The notes beneath the pieces are model-generated. The model worked only from the letters and a program-made list of their open reading frames with translations, did not search any database and was not told the DNA's origin. DNA of 64,000 nucleotides from Pseudomonas yamanorum (GTDB lineage Bacteria; Pseudomonadota; Gammaproteobacteria; Pseudomonadales; Pseudomonadaceae), in NCBI RefSeq assembly GCF_013386765.1, contig NZ_JACARE010000019.1:108980-172979 (forward strand), given 5' to 3'. Below are positions 1 through 7,681 of the stretch, in pieces; within the stretch, counting starts at the first letter, position 1, and each line of letters starts with the position of its first letter. The position numbers and the translations under genes were made by a program.

Positions 1-100
1 GCTTGCCTTAAGAAGTGGGGCGTGGCCCTTAAAAATTCGCTGCTTTCAGTCCGCTACCCCTAGACTGACAGCAAGACTGTCCCTTCCCCTCGAGTACCCT

Positions 101-310
101 ATGAGAAACGACGACCTGGACCTGCGTGCCGACCGCGACGAACTGGACCACTTCACCCCACGCCCAACCCCCGCCAAGCGCCAGAAAAGCCTGGTACTGC
201 AAGTCGCCCTCGGCGTATTCCTCGGTGGTTTGGCGTTGTGGCTGGTGCAACTGGGCGCCGGCGCCCTGATGGCCAAACTGGCCATGGGCACCCTGCAATT
301 TGGCGGCTGA
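101..310 (+). CDS. small single-pass membrane protein (hypothetical)
   Basis: A 69-aa protein with a charged N-terminal half (about residues 1-29) and one hydrophobic segment at about 31-57, so it probably sits in the inner membrane with the acidic end in the cytoplasm. I do not recognise a named family. There is no strong ribosome binding site before the ATG. The gene is supported indirectly: the last ~60 bases of its coding sequence, including the stop, recur in decayed form at 474-533 and again around 698-744, as parts of a duplicated intergenic unit. It converges on the ptrR-like gene. Confidence 0.6.
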   Translation: MRNDDLDLRADRDELDHFTPRPTPAKRQKSLVLQVALGVFLGGLALWLVQLGAGALMAKLAMGTLQFGG

Positions 311-321
311 CAAAGACCAAA

Positions 322-431
322 TGTGGGAGCCGTCGAGCTTTAGCGAGGCCGCGATAGCGGTGGGTCAGGCAGCATCAATGTCGACTGTGCCGACGCCATC
401 GCAGCCTCGCTGAAGCTCGACAGCTCCCACA
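322..431. repeat. REPIN-like inverted repeat, copy 1
   Basis: A 110-bp element. The left arm begins TGTGGGAGC and carries the GTCGAGCTTTAGCGAGG core. The right arm is its inverse with small changes and ends GCTCCCACA. The central loop is about 40 bases. It starts 12 bases after the stop of the small membrane-protein gene and is nearly identical to 545-654. Confidence 0.85.
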
Positions 432-437
432 GGGAAC

Positions 438-533
438 CTATTCCGCCTTCAGTCCGCGCTCTTCCAGCAATCGTGGTTTGGCCTTGTGGCTGGTACAACT
501 GGGCGCCAGAGCCCTGTGCAATTTGGCGGCTGA
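438..533. pseudogene. fused gene-tail fragments (ptrR-like tail on minus, small-ORF tail on plus)
   Basis: On the minus strand, 438-473 encodes RLLEERGLKAE and an in-frame stop, matching the RLLEERGLA end of the real LysR gene at 881. Immediately after, on the plus strand, 474-533 repeats the last codons and stop of the small ORF at 101-310 with a deletion. Both neighbours' 3' ends were therefore carried along when the intergenic region duplicated. A more degraded version lies at about 661-744. Confidence 0.7.
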
Positions 534-544
534 CAAAGATCAAA

Positions 545-654
545 TGTGGGAGCCGTCGAGCTTTAGCGAGGCCGCGATAGCGGTGGGTCAGGCAGCATCA
601 ATGTCGACTGTGCCGACGCCATCGCAGCCTCGCTGAAGCTCGACAGCTCCCACA
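545..654. repeat. REPIN-like inverted repeat, copy 2
   Basis: Near-identical copy of the 322-431 hairpin, offset by exactly 223 bases, with the same loop. The near identity indicates recent duplication or gene conversion between the two copies. Confidence 0.85.
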
Positions 655-765
655 GAGGGACCTACTTCGCCTTCAGTCCGCTCTATTCCGGCAACTATGG
701 TTTGTGCAACTCGGTGCAAGCAGACACCCTGTAATTTGGCGATTAACTCCCTGAGTTGAACTTCC

Positions 766-879
766 CGTAGCAGCTGTCGAGCCCCAGCGAGGCTGCGTTG
801 GCCGCGCTGCCGCTATCGAGTCATACTCTGAACCGAGTCGCGCCTGACGCAGCCTCGCTGGGGCTCGACAGCTGCTACG
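766..879. repeat. REPIN-like inverted repeat, diverged copy 3
   Basis: The arms CGTAGCAGCTGTCGAGCCCCAG and their inverse enclose a loop unlike that of copies 1 and 2, so this is a related but older or independent element. It abuts the stop codon of the ptrR-like gene at 881 and could act as its transcription end structure. Confidence 0.75.
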
Positions 880-880
880 G

Positions 881-1756
881 CTACGATGTTAAGGCCAGGC
901 CACGCTCTTCCAGCAACCGCACAAAACTGTTCAGACTCTGCGACACCGTGCCCCGGCGCCAGATCAGCCAGGTATTCAATATCCGGAATGTATCCGTCAG
1001 CGGCCACACACTCACCGTCGTAAACCCCGGCATGCTCTCCAGCATGCTCCGCGGCATCAGCGCCAACCCGGCACCGGCGCTCACGCAAGCCAGCATCCCG
1101 TGATAAGACTCCATCTCGAAAATCTTCCCCGGCACCGCGCCATCCTGTGAAAACCAGCGCTCAAAGTGATGCCGATACGAGCAGTTCGAGCGAAACGTGT
1201 AGATGCTCTCCCCGCTCACATCCTGCCCTCGGGTGATGGGCGCGTGATGCAACGGTGCAATCACCACCATCTCTTCCTCAAACACCGCCACGCCTTCGAG
1301 CGTCGCGTGCAACACCGGCCCATCGACAAACGCCGCCGCCAACCGCCCCGACAACACACCCTCGATCATCGTGCCGGACGGCCCGGTGGTCAGGTCCAGC
1401 TCGACCTTGGCGTGCTTCTGGTTATACGCCGCCAGCACCGCAGGAATCCGCACCGCCGCCGTACTCTCCAGCGAGCCCAGGGCAAACGCGCCCTGAGGCT
1501 CCTCCCCCGCCACCGTCGCCCGGGCTTCTTGCACCAGGTCGAGGATGCGCCGGGCATAGCCGAGAAAATTCCACCCGGCCGGGGACAACCGCAGCCGGCT
1601 TTTCTCGCGAATAAACAAATCCACGCCCAGGTCCTGCTCCAACTGCTTGATCCGCGTGGTCAGGTTCGACGGCACGCGATGGATCAATTGCGCGGCAGCG
1701 CTGATGCTGCCTTGCTCGGCAACGGCTTTGAAAATTTCCAGCTGGACCAGATCCAA
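881..1756 (-). CDS. ptrR: LysR-family regulator, PtrR (YneJ) type
   Basis: A 291-aa LysR regulator with an N-terminal winged helix-turn-helix (about residues 3-62) and a C-terminal effector-binding domain. It is very close in pattern to Escherichia coli YneJ/PtrR: the start DLVQLEIF, the RVPSNLTTRI helix, EPQGAFALGSLES and MESYHGMLACV. In E. coli PtrR controls the adjacent succinate semialdehyde dehydrogenase gene sad, and here a sad homologue lies divergently, which supports the call. The start is taken as TTG at 1756, because a GGAG lies six bases upstream and the protein then begins like YneJ. A longer frame from TTG 1768 exists but would place the start on top of that site. Confidence 0.8.
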   Translation of the reverse strand: MDLVQLEIFKAVAEQGSISAAAQLIHRVPSNLTTRIKQLEQDLGVDLFIREKSRLRLSPAGWNFLGYARRILDLVQEARATVAGEEPQGAFALGSLESTAAVRIPAVLAAYNQKHAKVELDLTTGPSGTMIEGVLSGRLAAAFVDGPVLHATLEGVAVFEEEMVVIAPLHHAPITRGQDVSGESIYTFRSNCSYRHHFERWFSQDGAVPGKIFEMESYHGMLACVSAGAGLALMPRSMLESMPGFTTVSVWPLTDTFRILNTWLIWRRGTVSQSLNSFVRLLEERGLALTS

Positions 1757-1860
1757 GTCATTCTCCAAACGTGAATGTATTGCTTAATATTATTCAGTTT
1801 CCGAAAAAGATACAGCCCCGTACGCTGGCCTCCATCCCATTCACTGCGCAGGACGGTGCC

Positions 1861-3252
1861 ATGAACCAGATTTCCTCCCAGACCCACGCCTTGTCGATCA
1901 ACCCCGCCAACGGTGAAACGGTCGCCAGCTACCCGTACGAAACCGAGGCGCAGCTGGATGCCGCCCTCACCCGCTCCATCACCGCCTTCCGCAACGGCCG
2001 CAATACGCCCGTCGCTCAGCGCGCCGAATGGCTGCTGGCCCTGGCCAGCACCCTGCGCGACCAGGCCGAAGAAATGGCCCAAATGATCACCCTGGAAATG
2101 GGCAAACCCATCGCCCAGGCCCGTGGCGAAATCGAAAAATGCGCGCAACTGGCCGAGTGGTACGCCGCCCACGGCCCGGCCATGCTCGCCCCGGAAGCCA
2201 CCCTGGTGGACAACGGCACCGCTCAGATCGAATACCGCCCGCTGGGCCCGATCCTCGCCGTGATGCCGTGGAACTTCCCGGTGTGGCAAGTGCTGCGCGG
2301 CGCCGTGCCGACCATGCTCAGCGGCAACACCTACGTGCTCAAACACGCGCCTAACGTGATGGGCAGCGCGTACCTGATGAAACAAGCCTTCCAGCGCGCC
2401 GGCTTCGCCGATGGCCTGTTCGAAGTGATCAACGTCACCCCCGACGGCGTGTCCAAAGCCATCGCCGACCCACGCATCGCCGCCGTCACCCTCACCGGTA
2501 GCGTGCGCGCCGGCATGGCCATCGGCTCCCAGGCCGGTGCCGCGCTGAAGAAATGCGTACTGGAGCTGGGCGGCTCCGACCCGTTCATCGTGCTCAACGA
2601 CGCCAACCTCGACGAAGCCGTGCAAGCCGCCCTGATCGGCCGCTTCCAGAACTCCGGCCAGGTGTGCGCCGCCGCCAAGCGCCTGATCATCGAAGCAGGC
2701 GTGGTGGAAGCCTTCACCGCCAAATTCCTCGAAGCCAGCCGCAACCTGGTGATGGGCGACCCGACCGCCACCGAGACCTACATCGGCCCGATGGCCCGCT
2801 TCGACCTGCGGGACGAACTCGACGGCCAGGTCCAGGCTACCCTGGCCGAAGGCGCCACCCTGCTGCTGGGCGGCCATAAAGTCGAAGGCGCGGGCAACTA
2901 CTACGCACCCACCGTACTGGCCAACGTCACCGACCAGATGACCTCGTTCAAACAGGAACTGTTCGGGCCGGTCGCCTCCATCATCACCGCCCGCGATGCC
3001 GACCACGCCGTGGCCCTGGCCAACGACAGCGAGTTCGGCCTCACCGCCAGCGTGTTCACCACCGATCCGGAAAAGGCACGCAGCATCGCCAACCAACTGG
3101 AAACCGGCGGGATCTTTATCAACGCCTACAGCGTGTCCGATCCTCGGGTCTCGTTTGGTGGTGTGAAAAAGAGTGGCTTCGGACGGGAGTTGTCGCACTT
3201 CGGCGTGCGGGAATTCTGCAATGCGCAGACGGTGTGGCTGAACCGCCGTTAA
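1861..3252 (+). CDS. sad: NAD(P)-dependent succinate semialdehyde dehydrogenase, Sad type
   Basis: A 463-aa aldehyde dehydrogenase that should oxidise succinate semialdehyde to succinate in putrescine/GABA breakdown. Visible family landmarks are the MPWNFP oxyanion asparagine (N138), the cofactor-contact lysine in VLKHAPN (K161), LTGS near 211-214, the general base in LELGG (E235) and the catalytic cysteine in SGQVCAA (C269). Length matches E. coli Sad (about 462 aa). ATG 1861 is preferred over the upstream in-frame start at 1771 because of AGGA just upstream and the family length. It is transcribed divergently from ptrR; the gap between them should hold the operator. Confidence 0.88.
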   Translation: MNQISSQTHALSINPANGETVASYPYETEAQLDAALTRSITAFRNGRNTPVAQRAEWLLALASTLRDQAEEMAQMITLEMGKPIAQARGEIEKCAQLAEWYAAHGPAMLAPEATLVDNGTAQIEYRPLGPILAVMPWNFPVWQVLRGAVPTMLSGNTYVLKHAPNVMGSAYLMKQAFQRAGFADGLFEVINVTPDGVSKAIADPRIAAVTLTGSVRAGMAIGSQAGAALKKCVLELGGSDPFIVLNDANLDEAVQAALIGRFQNSGQVCAAAKRLIIEAGVVEAFTAKFLEASRNLVMGDPTATETYIGPMARFDLRDELDGQVQATLAEGATLLLGGHKVEGAGNYYAPTVLANVTDQMTSFKQELFGPVASIITARDADHAVALANDSEFGLTASVFTTDPEKARSIANQLETGGIFINAYSVSDPRVSFGGVKKSGFGRELSHFGVREFCNAQTVWLNRR

Positions 3253-3267
3253 GGCAATCGCGTCAAA

Positions 3268-3292
3268 CGATGGCCCGCCCTGCGGGTCATCG
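3268..3292. terminator. hairpin between convergent sad and tetR genes
   Basis: An 11-bp stem (CGATGGCCCGC with GCGGGTCATCG, one G-U pair) and a 3-base loop. It lies 15 bases after the sad stop and overlaps the tetR stop codon. There is no T-run on either side, so it is only a possible bidirectional terminator. Confidence 0.4.
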
Positions 3293-3925
3293 TGCCGTCT
3301 GGTTAAGCACCGTCACATACGCACCGAACATATCCGCCATCGCGTCCGCATAGGCGGCAATTTGCGCTTCGGTGCGCGGGCTTCCCGAGAACTCCTTCGC
3401 CACTGAACTGAAGGTGGTAGCGATCAAATCACAGGCCAGCGCACGGGTGGCTTCCGGCACCTGCGGCAGCAATTCAAACATGAACGTCTGGAAGATGTTT
3501 TGTCCCTCCGCCCGAACTTCATGGGCCTCCGGCGCGTCACGATAAAGCGGCGCCGCGTCGCTCAAGGCGACCCGCATCTGCGCCTCCTCACACTCCGAAC
3601 GAATGAACGCATGCACCAGGGTGCGCAGCCGCTCCAGAGGCGGTTGACTCACGTCCTCCAGGATCCGGCTGAGCATTTGCGAGGTTTGCTGCCATTCATC
3701 GGTTTGCAACCGGAACAGGATCGCCGCCTTGTTGGGGAAATACTGGTACACCGATCCCACGCTGACACCGGCCTTTTCCGCGACACGGGCGGTGGTGAAA
3801 CGGCTGGCACCTTCCTTGGCCAAAACCTGAATAGCCGCCTCCAGAATGGCCGACACCAACTCGGTGGACCGTGCCTGTTTTGGCTCTTTGCGTGAGGAAA
3901 TCTGCGAGGTCTGGCGGTCGGTCAT
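3287..3925 (-). CDS. TetR-family transcriptional repressor
   Basis: A 212-aa protein with the TetR N-terminal helix-turn-helix (about residues 22-70: FTTARVAEKAGVSVGSVYQYF) and a helical ligand-binding C-terminal part of unknown specificity. It is divergent from the methyltransferase gene at 4055. The intervening ~130 bases hold two similar inverted repeats (3962-3981 and 3989-4008), so it very probably represses itself and the methyltransferase. Confidence 0.85.
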   Translation of the reverse strand: MTDRQTSQISSRKEPKQARSTELVSAILEAAIQVLAKEGASRFTTARVAEKAGVSVGSVYQYFPNKAAILFRLQTDEWQQTSQMLSRILEDVSQPPLERLRTLVHAFIRSECEEAQMRVALSDAAPLYRDAPEAHEVRAEGQNIFQTFMFELLPQVPEATRALACDLIATTFSSVAKEFSGSPRTEAQIAAYADAMADMFGAYVTVLNQTAR

Positions 3926-3961
3926 GGCGCGTTCCTGCGGCTGGGCGAATGCGAATAGCGA

Positions 3962-4008
3962 ATGTGACGAATTGTTCGCATACTTTAAATGCGACGAATC
4001 ATTCGCAT
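3962..4008. promoter_or_regulatory. twin operator for the divergent TetR regulator
   Basis: Two 20-bp inverted repeats, 3962-3981 and 3989-4008. Both read ATGYGA, eight bases containing CGAAT, then TCGCAT. They are centred 27 bases apart between the tetR and methyltransferase start codons. Partial extra GCGAAT half-sites lie just upstream (3947-3962). This is the expected arrangement for an autoregulated TetR operator. Confidence 0.7.
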
Positions 4009-4054
4009 ACTAGCCTGGCGCCTCACGGCGCTCAACCTGCAACAGGACATACCC

Positions 4055-4711
4055 ATGAATACGCTTACCTCCGCCCCGATGGCGGCCCTGATTGAACGGC
4101 TGTACACACAGGCCGAAGCTGTCTCGAGCCCTGTTTTCAGCACCATGCCTCACGAAGAACGCAATCGCCTGATGCACAGCAAGACCGACTACCTCGAACT
4201 CTACGGCCTGCTGAAAGACCTGTGGCTGCCCGTCTCCCGCGACACCGGCACCCTGCTGTACATGCTGGCACGCAGCGCAAAAGCGCGGGCCATCGTCGAG
4301 TTCGGCACTTCGTTCGGCCTGTCCACCCTGCACCTGGCGGCCGCCCTGCGGGACAACGGCGGCGGCGCGCTGATCACCAGCGAGTTCGAGCCCTCGAAGA
4401 TCGCTCTGGCCCGGGAACACCTGATAGAAGGCGGCGTGAGCGACCTCGTCGACATTCGCGAAGGTGACGCCCTGATAACGCTGGCAACCGGCCTGCCCGA
4501 CAGCGTCGACCTACTGCTGCTCGACGGCGCCAAGGCGCTGTACGGCGATGTTCTGAACCTGGTGGAAAACCGCCTCAAGCCCGGCGCGCTGATCATCGCC
4601 GACAACACCAACTACTGCCCCGACTACCTGGCCCGCGTGCGCTCCCCGGCAAACGGCTACCTGTCGGTGCCGATCGGTGACGACGTCGAGCTTTCCGTAC
4701 GCCTGGGCTAA
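4055..4711 (+). CDS. O-methyltransferase-like class I SAM-dependent methyltransferase
   Basis: A 218-aa cytosolic protein of the catechol/caffeoyl-CoA O-methyltransferase type. It shows the SAM-binding motif VEFGTSFGLSTL (81-92), the acidic SEFEPSK that follows, and LLLLDGAK, followed by a C-terminal IIADNTNY segment typical of the family. ATG 4055 fits this fold; the frame is open upstream to 3989 but that start lies inside the operator. The substrate is unknown. Control by the adjacent TetR protein suggests a detoxification or stress role. Confidence 0.75.
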   Translation: MNTLTSAPMAALIERLYTQAEAVSSPVFSTMPHEERNRLMHSKTDYLELYGLLKDLWLPVSRDTGTLLYMLARSAKARAIVEFGTSFGLSTLHLAAALRDNGGGALITSEFEPSKIALAREHLIEGGVSDLVDIREGDALITLATGLPDSVDLLLLDGAKALYGDVLNLVENRLKPGALIIADNTNYCPDYLARVRSPANGYLSVPIGDDVELSVRLG

Positions 4712-4746
4712 TGCCCTCATCGGAGGATTCGAGGCACCCGTGCAAG

Positions 4747-4778
4747 AGTGCGAGGTTTATACTCGGCCCCCTCGCACT
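4747..4778. other. hairpin upstream of the YeeE-type transporter
   Basis: A perfect 9-bp stem, AGTGCGAGG (4747-4755) with CCTCGCACT (4770-4778), loop 14 bases. It lies 35 bases after the methyltransferase stop and 30 bases before the next ATG. It could end the upstream transcript or shape the leader of the transporter mRNA. A TATACT sequence sits in the loop. Confidence 0.4.
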
Positions 4779-4808
4779 TAACTCACAGCCTTCGAAACGA
4801 GATTCCCG

Positions 4809-6020
4809 ATGAGCCTTTCCCTCTCTACAACCCCTGCGCGCAAGCCGGTCGCGCCACTGCTGGCATTTGTCATCCTGCTGCTGGGCGCCACCTTCCTGCA
4901 AAACAGCGTCGGCGGGCGCCAAGTGCTGTTGCTGGTGGTCGGCGCCGCACTGGGCTTGACCCTGTACCACGCCGCGTTCGGCTTTACCTCGGCCTGGCGG
5001 GTGTTTATCACCGACCGACGTGGCGCGGGCTTGCGCGCGCAAATGGTGATGCTCGCGATTGCCGTGGTGCTGTTCTTCCCCGCGCTGGGCGCGGGTACGT
5101 TGTTCGGCCAACCCGTGGTCGGGCTGGTGGCGCCGGCCGGGGTGTCGGTGGTGTTCGGGGCCTTTATCTTCGGCATCGGCATGCAACTGGGCGGCGGCTG
5201 TGCGTCCGGCACGCTGTTCACCGTGGGCGGCGGTAACGCGCGCATGCTGGTGACCTTGTTCTTCTTTATCTGCGGTTCGTTGATCGCCACCCACCACGTC
5301 GACTGGTGGTTCTCGCTGCCGTCGTTCCCGGCGGTTTCCATCGTCAAAAGCTTCGGCGTGGTGCCGGCCTTGCTGCTGAGCCTGGCGGTGTTCGCGATCA
5401 TCGCGGCGGTCACCGTGCGTCTGGAAAAAGGCCGTCACGGGCAACTCGAAGCCGGCGTGACCAGCGAACACCAGGGCCTGCGCCGTTTCCTGCGTGGGCC
5501 ATGGCCGTTGGTGTGGGGCGCGATTGGCCTGGCCCTGCTCAACTACGCCACCCTGGCACTGGCCGGTCGGCCGTGGGGCATCACTTCGGCGTTCGCCCTG
5601 TGGGGCGCCAAAGTGGCCACCGGGTTGGGCGTGGACGTAAGCAGCTGGGCGTTCTGGCAAATGCCGGGCAATGCCAAAGCGCTGGCGGCGCCAGTGTGGG
5701 AAGACGTCACCAGCGTGATGGACATTGGCATCATCCTCGGTGCGCTGTTGGCTGCGGGCCTGGCCGGGCGTTTCGCTCCAAGCCTGAAAATCCCGGCGCG
5801 CTCGCTGTTCGCCGCGGTGATCGGTGGTTTGCTGCTGGGTTACGGCTCACGCCTGGCGTACGGCTGCAACATCGGCGCGTACTTCAGCGGGATTGCCTCG
5901 GGCAGCCTGCATGGCTGGGTGTGGTTGGTGGCGGCGTTTGTCGGCAATAGCGTGGGTGTGCGGTTGCGGCCGTTCTTCTTTGCGGGCGAGCGTCCGCAGG
6001 TGGCGTTAAGCGGGTGCTAA
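4809..6020 (+). CDS. YeeE/YedE-family membrane transporter (thiosulfate/sulfur-compound uptake)
   Basis: A 403-aa polytopic inner-membrane protein with about ten hydrophobic segments and the two family signatures, GGGCASGTLF in the first half and AYGCNIGAYFSG in the second. In studied YeeE (TsuA) proteins these conserved cysteines relay thiosulfate through the pore. The internal duplication, with a Cys motif in each half, is visible. No TusA-like partner gene is adjacent. Substrate is inferred from the family only. Confidence 0.8.
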   Translation: MSLSLSTTPARKPVAPLLAFVILLLGATFLQNSVGGRQVLLLVVGAALGLTLYHAAFGFTSAWRVFITDRRGAGLRAQMVMLAIAVVLFFPALGAGTLFGQPVVGLVAPAGVSVVFGAFIFGIGMQLGGGCASGTLFTVGGGNARMLVTLFFFICGSLIATHHVDWWFSLPSFPAVSIVKSFGVVPALLLSLAVFAIIAAVTVRLEKGRHGQLEAGVTSEHQGLRRFLRGPWPLVWGAIGLALLNYATLALAGRPWGITSAFALWGAKVATGLGVDVSSWAFWQMPGNAKALAAPVWEDVTSVMDIGIILGALLAAGLAGRFAPSLKIPARSLFAAVIGGLLLGYGSRLAYGCNIGAYFSGIASGSLHGWVWLVAAFVGNSVGVRLRPFFFAGERPQVALSGC

Positions 6021-6046
6021 GGCACGACTAACAGGATCACAACGAC

Positions 6047-6487
6047 ATGCCCACCCCATCCTCCAACGCCGACTTCATGCGCCTCGCCCTCGCCCAGGGC
6101 CGCCTGGCACTGCCCAAGTGCCTGCCAAACCCACCTGTGGGTTGCGTGCTGGTGAGGGATAACGCGGTGATCAGCCAAGGCCATACACAACCGCCGGGGC
6201 TGCATCACGCGGAGGCAATGGCGCTGAGCAATGTGTCCGGTGATTGCTCCGGGGTCACTGCATTTGTGACGCTGGAGCCCTGCTCCTTTCACGGCCGCAC
6301 GCCGTCCTGTGCGCTGGCCTTGATCAACAGCGGTGTCGAGAAAGTGTTTGTTGCGATGCTGGATCCCGACCCGCGAAACTCGGGAGTGGGCATAAAAATG
6401 CTGCAGGATGCGGGGATTACCGTGGAGGTCGGTTTGCTGGCAGAGGACGCGGCCAAAGACCTGGCCGAGTTTCTGGTGCGCAAGTAG
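6047..6487 (+). CDS. stand-alone RibD-type deaminase domain protein
   Basis: A 146-aa zinc deaminase related to the N-terminal pyrimidine deaminase domain of RibD. The zinc ligands are clear: HAE (54-56) with the catalytic glutamate, and PCSFHGRTPSC (78-88) with two cysteines. PNPPVGCV near 28-34 is also typical. The C-terminal reductase domain of RibD is absent and the frame ends cleanly, so this is either a paralogue with another substrate or a deaminase-only protein. Its stop codon lies inside the left arm of the following REPIN. Confidence 0.75.
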   Translation: MPTPSSNADFMRLALAQGRLALPKCLPNPPVGCVLVRDNAVISQGHTQPPGLHHAEAMALSNVSGDCSGVTAFVTLEPCSFHGRTPSCALALINSGVEKVFVAMLDPDPRNSGVGIKMLQDAGITVEVGLLAEDAAKDLAEFLVRK

Positions 6488-6581
6488 GAGCCGGCTTGCC
6501 GGCGATGGTCGTCAACGATGACGCTCGTACGCTGGATGAACGCAGCGCTCTCGGATTTTTCGCCGGCAAGCCGGCTCCTAC
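6484..6581. repeat. REPIN (two inverted REP arms)
   Basis: The 22-base arms GTAGGAGCCGGCTTGCCGGC-GA and its exact inverse enclose about 54 bases. It begins on the last codon of the deaminase gene. Its core differs from the GTCGAGCTT family at 322 and 38624, so the genome carries at least two REP classes. Confidence 0.85.
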
Positions 6582-6652
6582 AGGGGAAGGCCCGCCCTCG
6601 TGAAAAGCCTTGGAGAGCACCCAACACCTGCCGCGAGACTTTCCTCTCAACA

Positions 6653-7036
6653 TCATCGGCTTTTTGAAATCACTCCACTCATGTACTCGTTCAAATCACG
6701 AAAGTCCTGAACCTTCCAGGTGAACGGCGACAGCTTCACACCGTTCTCGCGTAACGTCCTGGGAATCAGGTCGCCATTTGGGCGAAGAATGATGGATGAC
6801 ACGATAACGCCCGGATAATCATTCAGGCGTTTCTTGAAAGCGGGTGTCGTAAGGTCAGGCGTAGGCGGCTTGCTTTTATTGGCCAAGGGTCCTGAGCCCT
6901 TGATATCGGCCCCATGGCACATGCCACAGCGCTGTACGTAGATGTTTTTCCCGTTCACATTTTCCGCAAAAGACAGTGATGTTTGAACGAGCGCCAACAT
7001 CCCCAACGAAGCGATGAATACTATTTTTGCTTTCAC
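6653..7036 (-). CDS. small periplasmic cytochrome c
   Basis: A 127-aa protein with a signal peptide (cleavage likely after SLSFA, residue 24) and a single haem-binding motif CGMCH at 37-41. The probable distal methionine is not obvious; MSG near the C terminus is a candidate. GTG 7036 is chosen because it starts directly at the signal peptide and has AGGG a few bases upstream. A longer frame from 7132 would run back over the divergent lipoprotein gene. It may serve as an electron carrier or accessory subunit, but no oxidase partner is adjacent. Confidence 0.75.
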   Translation of the reverse strand: MKAKIVFIASLGMLALVQTSLSFAENVNGKNIYVQRCGMCHGADIKGSGPLANKSKPPTPDLTTPAFKKRLNDYPGVIVSSIILRPNGDLIPRTLRENGVKLSPFTWKVQDFRDLNEYMSGVISKSR

Positions 7037-7117
7037 TGTTCCCTGTGACCTTGTTATATAAACCGGATGATTTTCCTTCGGGCCGCACTTGCTTGCAAGG
7101 ATCGCCAAGAGAAACCA

Positions 7118-7681
7118 ATGAACACTCAGCATGGAGCGAGTCGATTGAAAGCCGTTAAATTCCTGGCCCTTTTAGCCCTGCCACTGTTTTACGGGTGCTC
7201 TACCATGGGCGCCCTCAAATCCTTTACCACCGCGTACCACGAGCCGCAAAACCCGACCACCAGCAGACTTAGGGTGATCACTGATCAGGTCGTGCGGCTG
7301 GTACCCGGCAGCACCTGCATCAACTGGGATTTGCCGGGGGCCGGCTCGGTCAACTCAAGGAGCCTAGCCCCATTGAATGATAAAACCTTCAATGACAAGC
7401 GCCTGGGCATCCCCGGTGGCGAGGGTGTAAAAAACAGCGCCGAAGTGTATGTGCAACCGAACACGCCGCTGACGGTGGTGTACTCAGGTGCTGACGGAAG
7501 ACATCAGTGCCTCTACAGCACTTACTTTGAGCCTGAAGCCGGCGCCGACTATGAGGCGGCCTCAGAGTACTGCACGATCGCCATTTATAAGATCGTCAAG
7601 AATGGAGCCACAGGAGAAGTCAGCCGCGGGCTTGTTAAAAGCGCCCCGGCAAAGGTGTGCCCCTCGGTGTCCCCGATCTAA
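7118..7681 (+). CDS. hypothetical lipoprotein
   Basis: A 187-aa protein with a basic N terminus, hydrophobic stretch and cysteine at residue 27 (LFYGC), an acceptable but slightly atypical lipobox. The mature part has several cysteines that may pair in the periplasm and no recognised domain. ATG 7118 follows AAGAGA and is preferred over 7067. Its stop overlaps the stop of the convergent hydrolase gene. Confidence 0.65.
   Translation: MNTQHGASRLKAVKFLALLALPLFYGCSTMGALKSFTTAYHEPQNPTTSRLRVITDQVVRLVPGSTCINWDLPGAGSVNSRSLAPLNDKTFNDKRLGIPGGEGVKNSAEVYVQPNTPLTVVYSGADGRHQCLYSTYFEPEAGADYEAASEYCTIAIYKIVKNGATGEVSRGLVKSAPAKVCPSVSPI

Noticed and set aside
1684..3198. Long minus-strand ORF (504 codons) opposite sad
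   Set aside because: It is antisense to a clear aldehyde dehydrogenase, has the His/Gly/Ala-rich composition of a GC-rich shadow frame, and no ribosome site.
4593..5660. 355-codon minus-strand ORF opposite the YeeE-type gene
   Set aside because: Antisense of a recognisable membrane transporter; Gln/Arg/His-rich shadow translation.
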